IMG/VR virus record: IMGVR_UViG_3300038429_000070
Location: 1-32,872 of that record
From: a virus
Strand: one strand, 5' to 3'
Length of the DNA stretch: 32,872 bases
Part shown: piece after piece, positions 1-6,744 of the stretch
Numbering within the stretch: position 1 is the stretch's first letter
Layout: every line of letters begins with the position of its first letter
Translations under genes and position numbers: made by a program
Notes under the pieces: model-generated
Seen by the model: the letters and a program-made list of their open reading frames with translations, nothing else
What the model was told of the DNA's origin: nothing
The model's database searches: none

Positions 1-2
1 AT

Positions 3-236
3 GGAGACGCTCGGGTTTATGGAGACGCTCGGGTTTATGGAGACGCTTGGGTTTCTGGAAACGCTCAGGTTTATGGAAACGCTCGGGTTTATGGAGACGC
101 TTGGGTTTCTGGAGACGCTCAGGTTTATGGAAACGCTCGGGTTTATGGAGACGCTTGGGTTTCTGGAGACGCTCAGGTTTATGGAAACGCTCGGGTTTAT
201 GGAGACGCTTGGGTTTCTGGAGACGCTCGGGTTTAT
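3..236 (+). repeat. 18-bp coding tandem repeat (13 units) with 54-bp higher-order period
   Basis: Thirteen contiguous 18-bp units, each starting GGAGAC or GGAAAC. From the fourth unit onward they are organised as 54-bp triplets encoding G[DN]AQVY, GNARVY, GDAWVS. Near identity at DNA level points to recent expansion by slippage or unequal recombination. The array extends beyond the left edge of the window. Confidence 0.9.
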
Positions 237-443
237 GGAAGTCTCAAACTCATTGAGGGTTATTTCTATCACACAAAAGAAAAGTCGGAAGAAATCGAAA
301 AGATAGAACCAGACGAAGATTATGAGATTCTCTGTTCAGACCCAGAACTAGCAGACGAGGAAAAAGAAACGGATGACAAAACAGAAGAAGCAATGGCTCT
401 TTTGAAAGAGAAAGGTTACAAAATAGTTAAACAAGAGGACTGA
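3..443 (+). CDS. Hexapeptide-repeat beta-helix protein (5' truncated)
   Basis: Partial gene cut by the left window edge; no start codon is visible. Read in the frame beginning at base 3, it gives thirteen six-residue units of type G[DN]A[RQW]V[YS], such as GDARVY, GNAQVY and GDAWVS. It continues as a non-repetitive, acidic C-terminal part of about 68 residues with many Glu, Asp and Lys, ending in KIVKQED and TGA. Such six-residue repeats usually form a left-handed parallel beta-helix, one turn per three units, and three-unit periodicity is visible here. The other frame of this DNA is also open (METLGF repeats) but looks like a shadow: only this frame gives a known fold pattern and a natural downstream sequence. 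Function unknown; a structural or appendage-like role is possible. Confidence 0.8.
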   Translation, partial: GDARVYGDARVYGDAWVSGNAQVYGNARVYGDAWVSGDAQVYGNARVYGDAWVSGDAQVYGNARVYGDAWVSGDARVYGSLKLIEGYFYHTKEKSEEIEKIEPDEDYEILCSDPELADEEKETDDKTEEAMALLKEKGYKIVKQED

Positions 444-501
444 GAAAGCTCGGCCCTCTCCATTTAATTATTTAGGTGAGTAGGGATGGAGGTGAATATT
501 T

Positions 502-1038
502 ATGAAAACAATAAACTTAACAGACGATCAATTCGAACAAGTTCAAAGCGTGCTTAAAAAAGCAGTTAAAGAAGAAAAAGTAGAAGGAGTGAAAATATAT
601 AGTCGATACGATAGTGAAAAAGTATTATTCGCTTCTACCAAAACGACAATCAAAGAGGCTGTAGTAGAGGCGGTGACGAGTCGTGCCAACTTGATTAGTG
701 CCGACTTGAGTGATGCCGACTTGAGTTATGCCAACTTGAGTGATGCCAACTTGATTAGTGCCAACTTGAGTGGTGCCAACTTGAGTTATGCCGACTTGAT
801 TAGTGCCAACTTGAGTGATGCCAACTTGAGTGATGCCAACTTGATTAGTGCCAACTTGAGTTATGCCAACTTGAGTTATGCCGACTTGAGTGATGCCAAC
901 TTGATTAGTGCCAACTTGAGTTATGCCAACTTGAGTTATGCCGACTTGAGTGGTGCCAAAACCGAATACTGCAAAGTTAATTTCTTAAGGTCAGAAAAGA
1001 AACAAGCAGAACAGTTTATTAAAGGGTTGGATAAGTAA
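502..1038 (+). CDS. Pentapeptide-repeat protein
   Basis: 178 residues. Residues 1-60 are a mixed alpha/beta-looking N-terminal part (LTDDQFEQVQSVLKKAVKEE...). Residues 61-150 are 18 consecutive A[ND]L-type pentapeptides (ANLIS, ADLSD, ANLSY), predicted to form a right-handed quadrilateral beta-helix. A basic tail follows, ending FIKGLDK. This is one of the few genes here with a textbook ribosome-binding site: GGAGGTGA at 488-495, six bases before the ATG, which fixes the start. Some pentapeptide proteins (MfpA, Qnr) mimic DNA and protect gyrase; whether this one does is unknown. CTCCAT at 458-463 could pair with ATGGAG at 486-491 and partly mask the ribosome-binding site. Confidence 0.9.
   Translation: MKTINLTDDQFEQVQSVLKKAVKEEKVEGVKIYSRYDSEKVLFASTKTTIKEAVVEAVTSRANLISADLSDADLSYANLSDANLISANLSGANLSYADLISANLSDANLSDANLISANLSYANLSYADLSDANLISANLSYANLSYADLSGAKTEYCKVNFLRSEKKQAEQFIKGLDK
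682..951 (+). repeat. 15-bp coding repeat array in the pentapeptide gene, with exact 60-bp duplication
   Basis: Eighteen 15-bp units (GCCAACTTGAGTNNT type). Bases 832-891 and 892-951 are an exact 60-bp tandem duplication encoding four pentapeptides. Identity at third positions means the copies are recent. Confidence 0.9.
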
Positions 1039-1043
1039 TTACA

Positions 1044-1066
1044 CCGCTTCTCAATTCGGGAGGCGG
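1044..1066 (+). other. Intergenic stem-loop after the pentapeptide gene
   Basis: CCGCTTCTC (1044-1052) pairs with GGGAGGCGG (1058-1066), including two G-U pairs, around a 5-base loop. It sits just after the stop codon at 1038 but lacks an adjacent T-run, so it may be a weak terminator or a 3' stabilising hairpin rather than a canonical terminator. Confidence 0.45.
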
Positions 1067-1103
1067 AAGTAAATACTTTAAGTGAGTTATTTTTTGCTTT
1101 CTC

Positions 1104-1134
1104 TTGACAACCAAAGAATACATAGTGATATACT
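1104..1134 (+). promoter_or_regulatory. Promoter of groES-groEL operon
   Basis: TTGACA at 1104-1109 and TATACT at 1129-1134 preceded by TG plus one base (extended -10); the spacer is 19 bases. Ten bases on is GACACAC (1144-1150), the element shared with the other leaders in this genome, followed by AGAA and the ATG. There is no hairpin and no Shine-Dalgarno sequence here; the leader would be only about 14 bases. Confidence 0.75.
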
Positions 1135-1154
1135 TAATCATCTGACACACAGAA

Positions 1155-1460
1155 ATGACCAAACTTAACTTCACTGCTACCCCCGGGATAATCATAGTAA
1201 CTCCGATAGAAGAAAAAGCCTCAACCTTTGTTGTTACCGGCCAAAAACAAGGGAGAATAATTCAAGGCAAAGTTATCTCGGTAGGCGATTACGATACCAC
1301 AATGAATGGGGAGAAAGTTGATCCGGCAAGATTTTGCAAAGTTGGGGATATAATCTGGTTTCTTCATTATTATGACGAAGGTGGGGTTGATGTAATGGAA
1401 GTCGAAGGCAAGAAATATTATTGTGTCAAACTCGGAGATATTAGAGCAAGAATAAAATGA
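1155..1460 (+). CDS. groES: Co-chaperonin GroES-like protein
   Basis: 101 residues, normal size for the GroES/Cpn10 family. The pattern fits: beta-barrel start (PGIIIVTPIEEKAS), a mobile-loop segment with hydrophobic FVVTG (about residues 21-33) that would dock on the GroEL apical domain, then GKVISVGDYD, KVGDIIWF and a C-terminal VKLGDIRARI strand. It forms the lid of the chaperonin chamber. It overlaps groEL by four bases (ATGA), so the two are co-translated from the promoter at 1104-1134. Sequence is divergent from bacterial GroES, supporting a virus-encoded copy rather than a recent host capture. It most likely assists folding of capsid or other large virion proteins. Confidence 0.88.
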   Translation: MTKLNFTATPGIIIVTPIEEKASTFVVTGQKQGRIIQGKVISVGDYDTTMNGEKVDPARFCKVGDIIWFLHYYDEGGVDVMEVEGKKYYCVKLGDIRARIK

Positions 1461-3070
1461 TAGCTCCTAAAATACAAATTGTTAGTGGAAAAGAAGCACG
1501 CCAAAAATTACTAATAGGCGTGAATAAGATAGCAGATGTGGTGTCTTCGACTTTGGGGCCAATGGGTCGTAATGTAGCCATAGAACAGTTTGTGCCAACT
1601 GGAGAATTATTTGCTGAGCCTAAAGTCGTACATGACGGAGTTACGGTTTCTAAAGGTGTTGATTTAACGGATTTTGTTGAGAATGTGGGAGCTACCCTCG
1701 TTCGTCAGGCTTCAGAAAAACAAGTCGAAACTTGTGGAGACGGCACAACTTTGGTTATGGTTCTTGCTCAAGCAATCATTCAGGAGTGTATGCAGTTGGT
1801 TGATGCCGGAGTCAATCCAATGAGCCTTAGAAAAGGCTTAGAAGAAGGTACGGAGCGTTTAGTAGAAGAGTTAAAGAAATTAGCCATTCCGATTAAAGGC
1901 TTAAAGGATATGGAGTTTGTTGCCACGGTGTCAGCAGGTGATGCCGAGATAGGTAAGCTTATAGCCGAAACGTATCAGAAAGTCGGCAAGGATGGAGTAA
2001 TCACGGTTGAAGAAAGTAAAGCCCCGGAAAGAATAACGGTTGAAATCCAAGAGGGAATGCAAATTGATAAAGGCTACCTTAGTCCTTATTTCGTAACCAA
2101 TCCCGAAAGAATGGAAGCGGTACTCGAAAATGCTTACTTCTTAATAACGGATAAATCTATAACAAACTTTACCGAGCTTATTCCTTTTCTTGAAGAGTTT
2201 GTTAAGTTAAGCAAAAACTTAGTAGTTATTTCCCCGGAGATTGGGGGAGAGGCATTCCCGTCATTTGTGCAAAATAAACTCCAGGGTAAAATCTTCTCTT
2301 TGTGTATTCAAGCTCCCTCATTCGGTGAAGACCAAAAGAATATTTTACAGGATATTGCAGTTTTAACTGACGGCAAGTTTATCAGTAAAGATGCCGGATT
2401 TGACTTGGCTAAACTTACCACCGATGACTTGGGGTTTGCCGAAAGTATCACGGCTACCAAGAATGCTTCAATTATAGTCGGAGGCAGAGGCACAAAGAAA
2501 GCGGTCAGTTTAAGAGTGGCGGAGATTAAAAAGTCAATGGAAGACGTTGATTTAAGCGACTTTGACAAAGAAAGAATGAGGGCAAGAATAGGCAAATTGA
2601 CTAACGGGGTTGCTGTCATTCGAGGAGGAGGACAAACCGAAGTCGAGATGAAAGAGAGGAGGGAAAGAATTTTAGATAGCAAGGAAGCAACTAAGGCCGC
2701 AATGCAAGGAGGGATAGTCCCCGGAGGAGAGATAGTATTTTTACATATTAGAAAGATATTAAATGGATTCAAGGATGCGGAGTCTATTTTATATCGGGCT
2801 TTGTATAAACCGTTCCAAAAGTTAATTACCAATGCAGGACTATCCGAAGTAGATATGGCTCTAGCTTTAAATGGTAAAGGTAAAGACTTTGGAGTAGATG
2901 TAATCACTGGTGAGGTTAAAGACATGGTTAAATCCGGGATTGTAGACCCCGCACTTGTTGCCATAAATGCTTTAAAGAATGCGGTTTCGGTAGCGATTCA
3001 GATTATAACCACTGATAATGTGATAATCCGGGATGAGGAAGAAATGAAATCCCGGCCTAAAGATAAGTGA
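1457..3070 (+). CDS. groEL: Chaperonin GroEL
   Basis: 537 residues, near the usual 540-550. Clear group I chaperonin: STLGPMGRNV, HDGVTVSK (D60, equivalent to E. coli D52), CGDGTT (residues 93-98, D95 equivalent to D87), the apical segment GYLSPYFVTNPERMEA, then RGGGQTEVEMKERRERILD, whose D407 matches the ATPase residue D398, and FGVDVITGEVKDMVKSGIVDP near the end. All ATP-binding and hydrolysis residues I can check are present, so it should be active. It lacks the flexible GGM-rich C-terminal tail of bacterial GroEL and ends in charged SRPKDK. It should form a folding ring with the adjacent GroES. Phage groEL is uncommon; a complete pair upstream of the head genes suggests use in virion assembly. 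Confidence 0.97.
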   Translation: MIAPKIQIVSGKEARQKLLIGVNKIADVVSSTLGPMGRNVAIEQFVPTGELFAEPKVVHDGVTVSKGVDLTDFVENVGATLVRQASEKQVETCGDGTTLVMVLAQAIIQECMQLVDAGVNPMSLRKGLEEGTERLVEELKKLAIPIKGLKDMEFVATVSAGDAEIGKLIAETYQKVGKDGVITVEESKAPERITVEIQEGMQIDKGYLSPYFVTNPERMEAVLENAYFLITDKSITNFTELIPFLEEFVKLSKNLVVISPEIGGEAFPSFVQNKLQGKIFSLCIQAPSFGEDQKNILQDIAVLTDGKFISKDAGFDLAKLTTDDLGFAESITATKNASIIVGGRGTKKAVSLRVAEIKKSMEDVDLSDFDKERMRARIGKLTNGVAVIRGGGQTEVEMKERRERILDSKEATKAAMQGGIVPGGEIVFLHIRKILNGFKDAESILYRALYKPFQKLITNAGLSEVDMALALNGKGKDFGVDVITGEVKDMVKSGIVDPALVAINALKNAVSVAIQIITTDNVIIRDEEEMKSRPKDK

Positions 3071-3393
3071 AATGCAATGTTTGCAAAATAAATGACGCTG
3101 TTTTTGACCCTTATTGGGGTTATTTGCCTTGTCTTGATTGTCAACGCAAACAAGCTGGATTAGCTCACCCGGGGGGACAAATTGAGTTTGTAGGCGAGGA
3201 TATTAAATTACAGCGACAGAAATATCACAATCATATAATTCAGCCTCACAGGAAAGGTGAGTTGAATAAAGAATATGTAGATATTTACGGAGCGGATAGA
3301 GCTAGAAAAGAAGGATATTCCGAAAAAGAAATTAAGAATGCAAGATATGTCTATGAAGAAGAAGCGGATAGTTTTCACAAACACTTAAAATGA
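3067..3393 (+). CDS. Small CxxC zinc-binding protein, function unknown
   Basis: 108 residues with a GTG start overlapping the groEL stop (GTGA), so translation is probably coupled. CNVC (residues 3-6) and CLDC (22-25) form a four-cysteine site around DPYWGYLP, typical of a small zinc finger. The remainder is charged and helical (GADRARKEGYSEKEIKNARYVYEEEAD). I do not recognise the family; a nucleic-acid or protein-binding adaptor near the packaging genes is plausible. Confidence 0.8.
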   Translation: MKCNVCKINDAVFDPYWGYLPCLDCQRKQAGLAHPGGQIEFVGEDIKLQRQKYHNHIIQPHRKGELNKEYVDIYGADRARKEGYSEKEIKNARYVYEEEADSFHKHLK

Positions 3394-3662
3394 ATGACCC
3401 TGCACCCAAGATTAAATGGAAAACTAATGAGGTGATTAGACATTTGGAAACCGGACACCCATATCTTGTTCTCCATACCTCCAATTTCTATACAAGCATA
3501 GTTGACCTAATGGCAACCGATCCGCTTGTTCAAATGCTCACACTTCTTCCCCGGCATTATGACGAGTATGCCCTTGATAGTGATATTAGATTAAAAAAAA
3601 ATGAGAAGAAAGAACTCGAAGGAATGAGAATGGTGTTCCAATTCAAGAGGGCGTTTATATGA
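3390..3662 (+). CDS. Hypothetical protein
   Basis: 90 residues; ATG overlaps the upstream stop (ATGA) and the last four bases overlap the next gene. No motif, signal peptide or membrane segment is recognisable. Sequence is mixed, with a hydrophobic central stretch (LVLHTSNFYTSIVDLM) and a basic C-terminus. Tight coupling on both sides supports it as real. Confidence 0.75.
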   Translation: MNDPAPKIKWKTNEVIRHLETGHPYLVLHTSNFYTSIVDLMATDPLVQMLTLLPRHYDEYALDSDIRLKKNEKKELEGMRMVFQFKRAFI

Positions 3663-3949
3663 TTTACTTTTTAATTACAATTATTAGTCTTTTGATAGGA
3701 TATTGGCTTGGAACTAAATCCAACCCTAGTTTTACAATAGGCAATGACATTAAAACATTTGCGGAAGGTGTCAAAAGGACAATCACTCCCTCCATCCCCA
3801 CAGGTATAATCAAACCCAAAACCGCACAAGAGATATACGAAAGGAATAGACCGCAAAAAGAGAGAGAGGGATTAGAGGAAATGAAGAAGACGCTTGACAA
3901 CTCTGAATTGAAACAAGTCAAGGAACTAAAAGAAAAATATGGAGTATAA
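3659..3949 (+). CDS. Small membrane-anchored protein
   Basis: 96 residues. Residues 2-17 (IYFLITIISLLIGYWL) form one strongly hydrophobic N-terminal segment, most likely a membrane anchor; the rest is hydrophilic and helical (AQEIYERNRPQKEREGLEEMKK...), presumably on one side of the membrane. There is no lipobox or cleavage motif. Starts and ends overlap neighbouring genes. Function unknown. Confidence 0.75.
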   Translation: MIYFLITIISLLIGYWLGTKSNPSFTIGNDIKTFAEGVKRTITPSIPTGIIKPKTAQEIYERNRPQKEREGLEEMKKTLDNSELKQVKELKEKYGV

Positions 3950-4349
3950 ATTTTGTCCTAAATGTAAAAATACTCGGTCGACAATCAATTTTTCAAAAGA
4001 TAAGTATCATAAAGACGGCCTTCAATCTTATTGCAAGTTATGTAAGAGTATTGAAGCGAAAAAATATAAATCGACACCGGAGTTTAAAAAACATGTTAAA
4101 GATTATCAACAGACCGAAAAATATAGAAAAACTCACATTATAAGTTCTAGAAACTATATTAAAAATAATCCTGAAAAACAAAGGGCTCGGGAGGTTGCAA
4201 GAAGACACATTAAAAAATTCGATCATTGTGAATTGTGTAATAGTAAAATAAATCTTGAGAAACATCATCCAAATTATAATTTTCCATTAAAAATTGTAAC
4301 TCTTTGTAAATTGTGCCACGAAGAAATACACCATGCAAAAAGAATTTGA
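3939..4349 (+). CDS. HNH endonuclease
   Basis: 136 residues. An N-terminal zinc finger (CPKC residues 6-9, CKLC 32-35) carries the INFSKDKYHKDGLQSYC pattern often found at the start of phage HNH proteins. The HNH core is at the C-terminus: CELC (97-100), KHH (108-110), N113 and CKLCHEEIH (123-131), giving the beta-beta-alpha-metal site. HNH nucleases next to terminases are often needed for DNA packaging, though this could also be a free-standing homing enzyme. It overlaps the previous gene by 11 bases and the next by 17, which argues for a settled operon member. Confidence 0.9.
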   Translation: MEYKFCPKCKNTRSTINFSKDKYHKDGLQSYCKLCKSIEAKKYKSTPEFKKHVKDYQQTEKYRKTHIISSRNYIKNNPEKQRAREVARRHIKKFDHCELCNSKINLEKHHPNYNFPLKIVTLCKLCHEEIHHAKRI

Positions 4350-4749
4350 AACTAGATTAGAATACTTTAGAGATCTATTCGGTCTTGAAAACTGGAAGAT
4401 AGGACTTATCTGGCAGGAGAATAATGTTGAGGGTGAAAAGCTAACCGGACTTGATACTTACCGCTCCGCTAAAACTTTAGCCAATCCCACATACAATCAA
4501 GCGACTATAACAATCTATCCGCAACTCCTTGAGAAAAAAGAATTGTGGGATGAAACCATCATTCACGAGCTTGTGCATATAGTTATGGCCGGACTTGATT
4601 TTTACACGGATAATGTAGTTCAAGATAAAGATCAACAAGTATTATTTGTGAATAGGGAAAACGCAGTTAGTCAGTTAACGAGTATAATATGTAGGATGCT
4701 TAAGAAGGGGACAAATGTACCCAAAGGTTTTTTGAAAGGAAGTGATTGA
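4333..4749 (+). CDS. HExxH metallopeptidase-like protein
   Basis: 138 residues. HELVH at residues 78-82 within ETIIHELVHIVMAGLDF is the zincin signature: two His zinc ligands and a catalytic Glu. The preceding ITIYPQLLEKKELWDETI resembles the strand-helix lead-in of small SprT-like or phage zincins. The third metal ligand is not obvious. It ends in a basic helix (SQLTSIICRMLKKG...). Position just before the terminase is unusual for a prohead protease, but no other protease is visible in the window. Function unproven. Confidence 0.78.
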   Translation: MQKEFETRLEYFRDLFGLENWKIGLIWQENNVEGEKLTGLDTYRSAKTLANPTYNQATITIYPQLLEKKELWDETIIHELVHIVMAGLDFYTDNVVQDKDQQVLFVNRENAVSQLTSIICRMLKKGTNVPKGFLKGSD

Positions 4750-4750
4750 T

Positions 4751-4837
4751 ATGTTTAAGAAAATGAAAAAAGAAGAATTAAAAGAAAAGAAACACGGCAA
4801 ACGTGAAGAGAAGAAAGAAAGGAAACATAAGAAATAA
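4751..4837 (+). CDS. 28-residue Lys/Glu-rich micro-protein
   Basis: ATG one base after the preceding stop, ending in TAA that overlaps the next ATG (TAATG). The product starts MFKKMKKEELKEKKHGK and is almost wholly Lys, Glu, Arg and His, likely a single charged helix. Existence is inferred from tight tandem spacing between two coding genes. Function unknown. Confidence 0.5.
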   Translation: MFKKMKKEELKEKKHGKREEKKERKHKK

Positions 4838-4959
4838 TGCCAAAAGCTCTTGAAAGAAAACTAAAGCGTGAGGCTTCCAAAAAAGGTATTAAGAATAAAG
4901 GAGCGTATGTATATGGTACGCTTAGAAAGACTGGATGGAAACCAAAGAGCAAAAAGTAG
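4837..4959 (+). CDS. 40-residue basic phage micro-protein
   Basis: Starts MPKALERKLKREASKKG and ends with YVYGTLRKTGWKPKSKK. This MPxALERKLK...VYGTxRKTGW pattern recurs in small proteins near phage packaging genes, so I regard it as a real gene. It is highly basic, probably DNA- or protein-binding. It overlaps the stop of the previous gene by one base and the first 25 bases of the small terminase gene. No function is established. Confidence 0.75.
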   Translation: MPKALERKLKREASKKGIKNKGAYVYGTLRKTGWKPKSKK

Positions 4960-5315
4960 ATAGACAGAAAGCGGATGTTATTAAATACTTAACACACTTT
5001 CCGTTTTATAAATGGGCCGCTAAAGCTGCTGGAATATCAGTGTCTACATTAGAGAGAATGAGAAAGGATGATAGTGTTTTTGACGAGGGGTGTGAACTTG
5101 CAAGATCGGCAGCGGTTGGTGCATGGGGTGCTTATGCCTCACCCGAGTTTATGTTAAAAGCCACTGATCCAGAAACATTCGCACAACCTGATAAATTAGA
5201 ACTAAGTGGAGATGTTAAAATAGATATAGATGGAATCCTTGGACTTAAGCAAATGGGTGACACTTCAGACAAAACAACAGACGGCGATACAAACGCTTCT
5301 AAGTCCCCAGTGTAA
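4935..5315 (+). CDS. Small terminase subunit (probable)
   Basis: 126 residues. The N-terminal part contains a helix-turn-helix-like segment (FPFYKWAAKAAGISVSTLERMRKDDSVF, about residues 22-49) where TerS proteins bind the packaging site. The middle is helical (CELARSAAVGAWGAYASPEFML), followed by KLELSGDVKIDIDG, similar to the C-terminal linker of many TerS proteins that dock TerL. It lies immediately before and overlaps TerL by 86 bases, the expected place. Identification rests on HTH, size and position. Confidence 0.75.
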   Translation: METKEQKVDRQKADVIKYLTHFPFYKWAAKAAGISVSTLERMRKDDSVFDEGCELARSAAVGAWGAYASPEFMLKATDPETFAQPDKLELSGDVKIDIDGILGLKQMGDTSDKTTDGDTNASKSPV

Positions 5316-6738
5316 ATATCTTCTGTACGGAGGGGCAATGGGAGGCGGCAAGAGTCATACACTTAGGTGGGCCGCACTCCTTTACCTTATTTATCTATGG
5401 AAGACTACCAAGATTAAAGATATACCAGTAGGACTATTTAGTGAGGACTACCCGACATTAAAAGACAGGCAGATAAGCAGAATCGAAAGAGAGTTCCCCG
5501 CTTGGCTTGGACAGCTTAAAGACGACAATATATTCGGTTTATCGTTTCATGTAAGAGATGATATAGGTGGGGGAAAGATACTTCTCAGGAACTTGGACGA
5601 TCCGAGCAAGTATATGAGTACCGAGTTTGCCGGGGAGTTTGTTGATGAGCTTACCCGTGATGCATTGCAAACTTTCGAGGATTTGCGCAACCGCTTGCGT
5701 TACCCCGGCATTGACCAAGTTAAGTTCATGGGGGCAACCAACCCCGGTGGTATTGGTCATGGGTGGGTTAAAAAATACTTCATTGACAAAAACTCGGGGG
5801 ACAGTGAGCAAGACCGCTTCTTCTATGTCCATGCCAATGCCTATGACAATAAATACATTTCACCCGAGTATATTAAGCAGCTTGAGTCCTTACCCTCTCA
5901 ACAGCGCAAAGCGTACTTAGAAGGTTCATGGGATATATTTGCCGGACAATACTTTACCGAGATAACCGACAAACACCGCATCCAACCATTCGTTCCGAGT
6001 TATGCACCGATTGTAGGAGGAATGGATTGGGGCAGGGCTAACCCGTTTTCGTTTCACTTGGCTACATTACAAAAGATTGAGTGGCGTGATGACAAGAATG
6101 AAACCGCACCATTTTACAGAGTCAAAACTTTCTTTGAGGTGTACGGTAAGGAGAAGAACCCCGATGAATGGAGTGAGATTATTAAAGACCAAATGCTCAA
6201 AAGGTTTAACTTAACTCTAAGCGATTTAGTGGATATGGGAGCATGGGTAAGGTGCGACTCAATGATATTTGCCAAAGGAGACGACAACAGCAAAAGTATA
6301 TTCGACCAATTCAAGGATGCGGATAGCCGTTGGGGTTTCATATTAAAGCCCGCAATTAAAGGGCCGGATAGTAGGATTAGGGGCTGGCAGAATATGCACA
6401 CTTGGCTTTCTTTAGCCCCTGACGGCTTGCCTTACTGGCAATGGACTACAAACTGCGAGGCATTGGATAGAACCTTACCACAGCTTATACATGACGAGAA
6501 TAATATCGAGGATGTGGAAAGTTCAAGAAAAGGCGGAATTGATGACGATTGCGGGGACGACCAACGATATATGCTCCAGCATATTACATTCATGGACGGA
6601 TTTACCGGACAGATTAAAAGCAAACGTGATGCAATACCTTTGACAAGAGAACAGAGATTGGCTCATGTTTGGAATGAAGAAGCAATTAAGGGGATTGATG
6701 TGGATAAGTTCGTCCCCAAAAAGAATAGGTTGCTATAA
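5230..6738 (+). CDS. terL: Terminase large subunit
   Basis: 502 residues; the ATP-driven DNA-packaging motor and nuclease. ATPase domain: Walker A GGAMGGGKS (34-42), Walker B EFVDE (136-140, catalytic E140) and coupling motif GATNPGG (168-174). RNase H-like nuclease domain: GGMDWGRANP (D266 as first metal ligand), RCDSM (D343) and the late acidic cluster GGIDDDCGDD (435-444). All key residues appear intact. It works with TerS on prohead DNA entry through the portal at 7250. The 86-base overlap with TerS is long; the N-terminal MESLDLSKWVTLQTKQQ before Walker A has normal TerL length, so the start is credible. Confidence 0.97.
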   Translation: MESLDLSKWVTLQTKQQTAIQTLLSPQCKYLLYGGAMGGGKSHTLRWAALLYLIYLWKTTKIKDIPVGLFSEDYPTLKDRQISRIEREFPAWLGQLKDDNIFGLSFHVRDDIGGGKILLRNLDDPSKYMSTEFAGEFVDELTRDALQTFEDLRNRLRYPGIDQVKFMGATNPGGIGHGWVKKYFIDKNSGDSEQDRFFYVHANAYDNKYISPEYIKQLESLPSQQRKAYLEGSWDIFAGQYFTEITDKHRIQPFVPSYAPIVGGMDWGRANPFSFHLATLQKIEWRDDKNETAPFYRVKTFFEVYGKEKNPDEWSEIIKDQMLKRFNLTLSDLVDMGAWVRCDSMIFAKGDDNSKSIFDQFKDADSRWGFILKPAIKGPDSRIRGWQNMHTWLSLAPDGLPYWQWTTNCEALDRTLPQLIHDENNIEDVESSRKGGIDDDCGDDQRYMLQHITFMDGFTGQIKSKRDAIPLTREQRLAHVWNEEAIKGIDVDKFVPKKNRLL

Positions 6739-6739
6739 T
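6731..6739 (+). promoter_or_regulatory. Extended -10 promoter, leaderless geometry, for the zinc-ribbon gene
   Basis: TGCTATAAT is an exact TGnTATAAT extended -10 overlapping the terL stop. Only five bases separate it from the GTG at 6745, so transcription would begin at or next to the start codon. Confidence 0.5.
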
Positions 6740-6744
6740 TAAAT

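Noticed and set aside
1-306. Open frame encoding METLGF repeats from the first base
   Set aside because: Shadow of the repeat: the same DNA in the third frame gives a known beta-helix pattern and a longer natural C-terminus to 443.
3-951. CRISPR-like tandem repeats
   Set aside because: Units are contiguous, 15 or 18 bp, without spacers, and code for regular protein repeats.
2308-2964. 218-codon minus-strand open frame
   Set aside because: Lies fully inside groEL, whose protein is unmistakable; the minus translation has no recognisable pattern.
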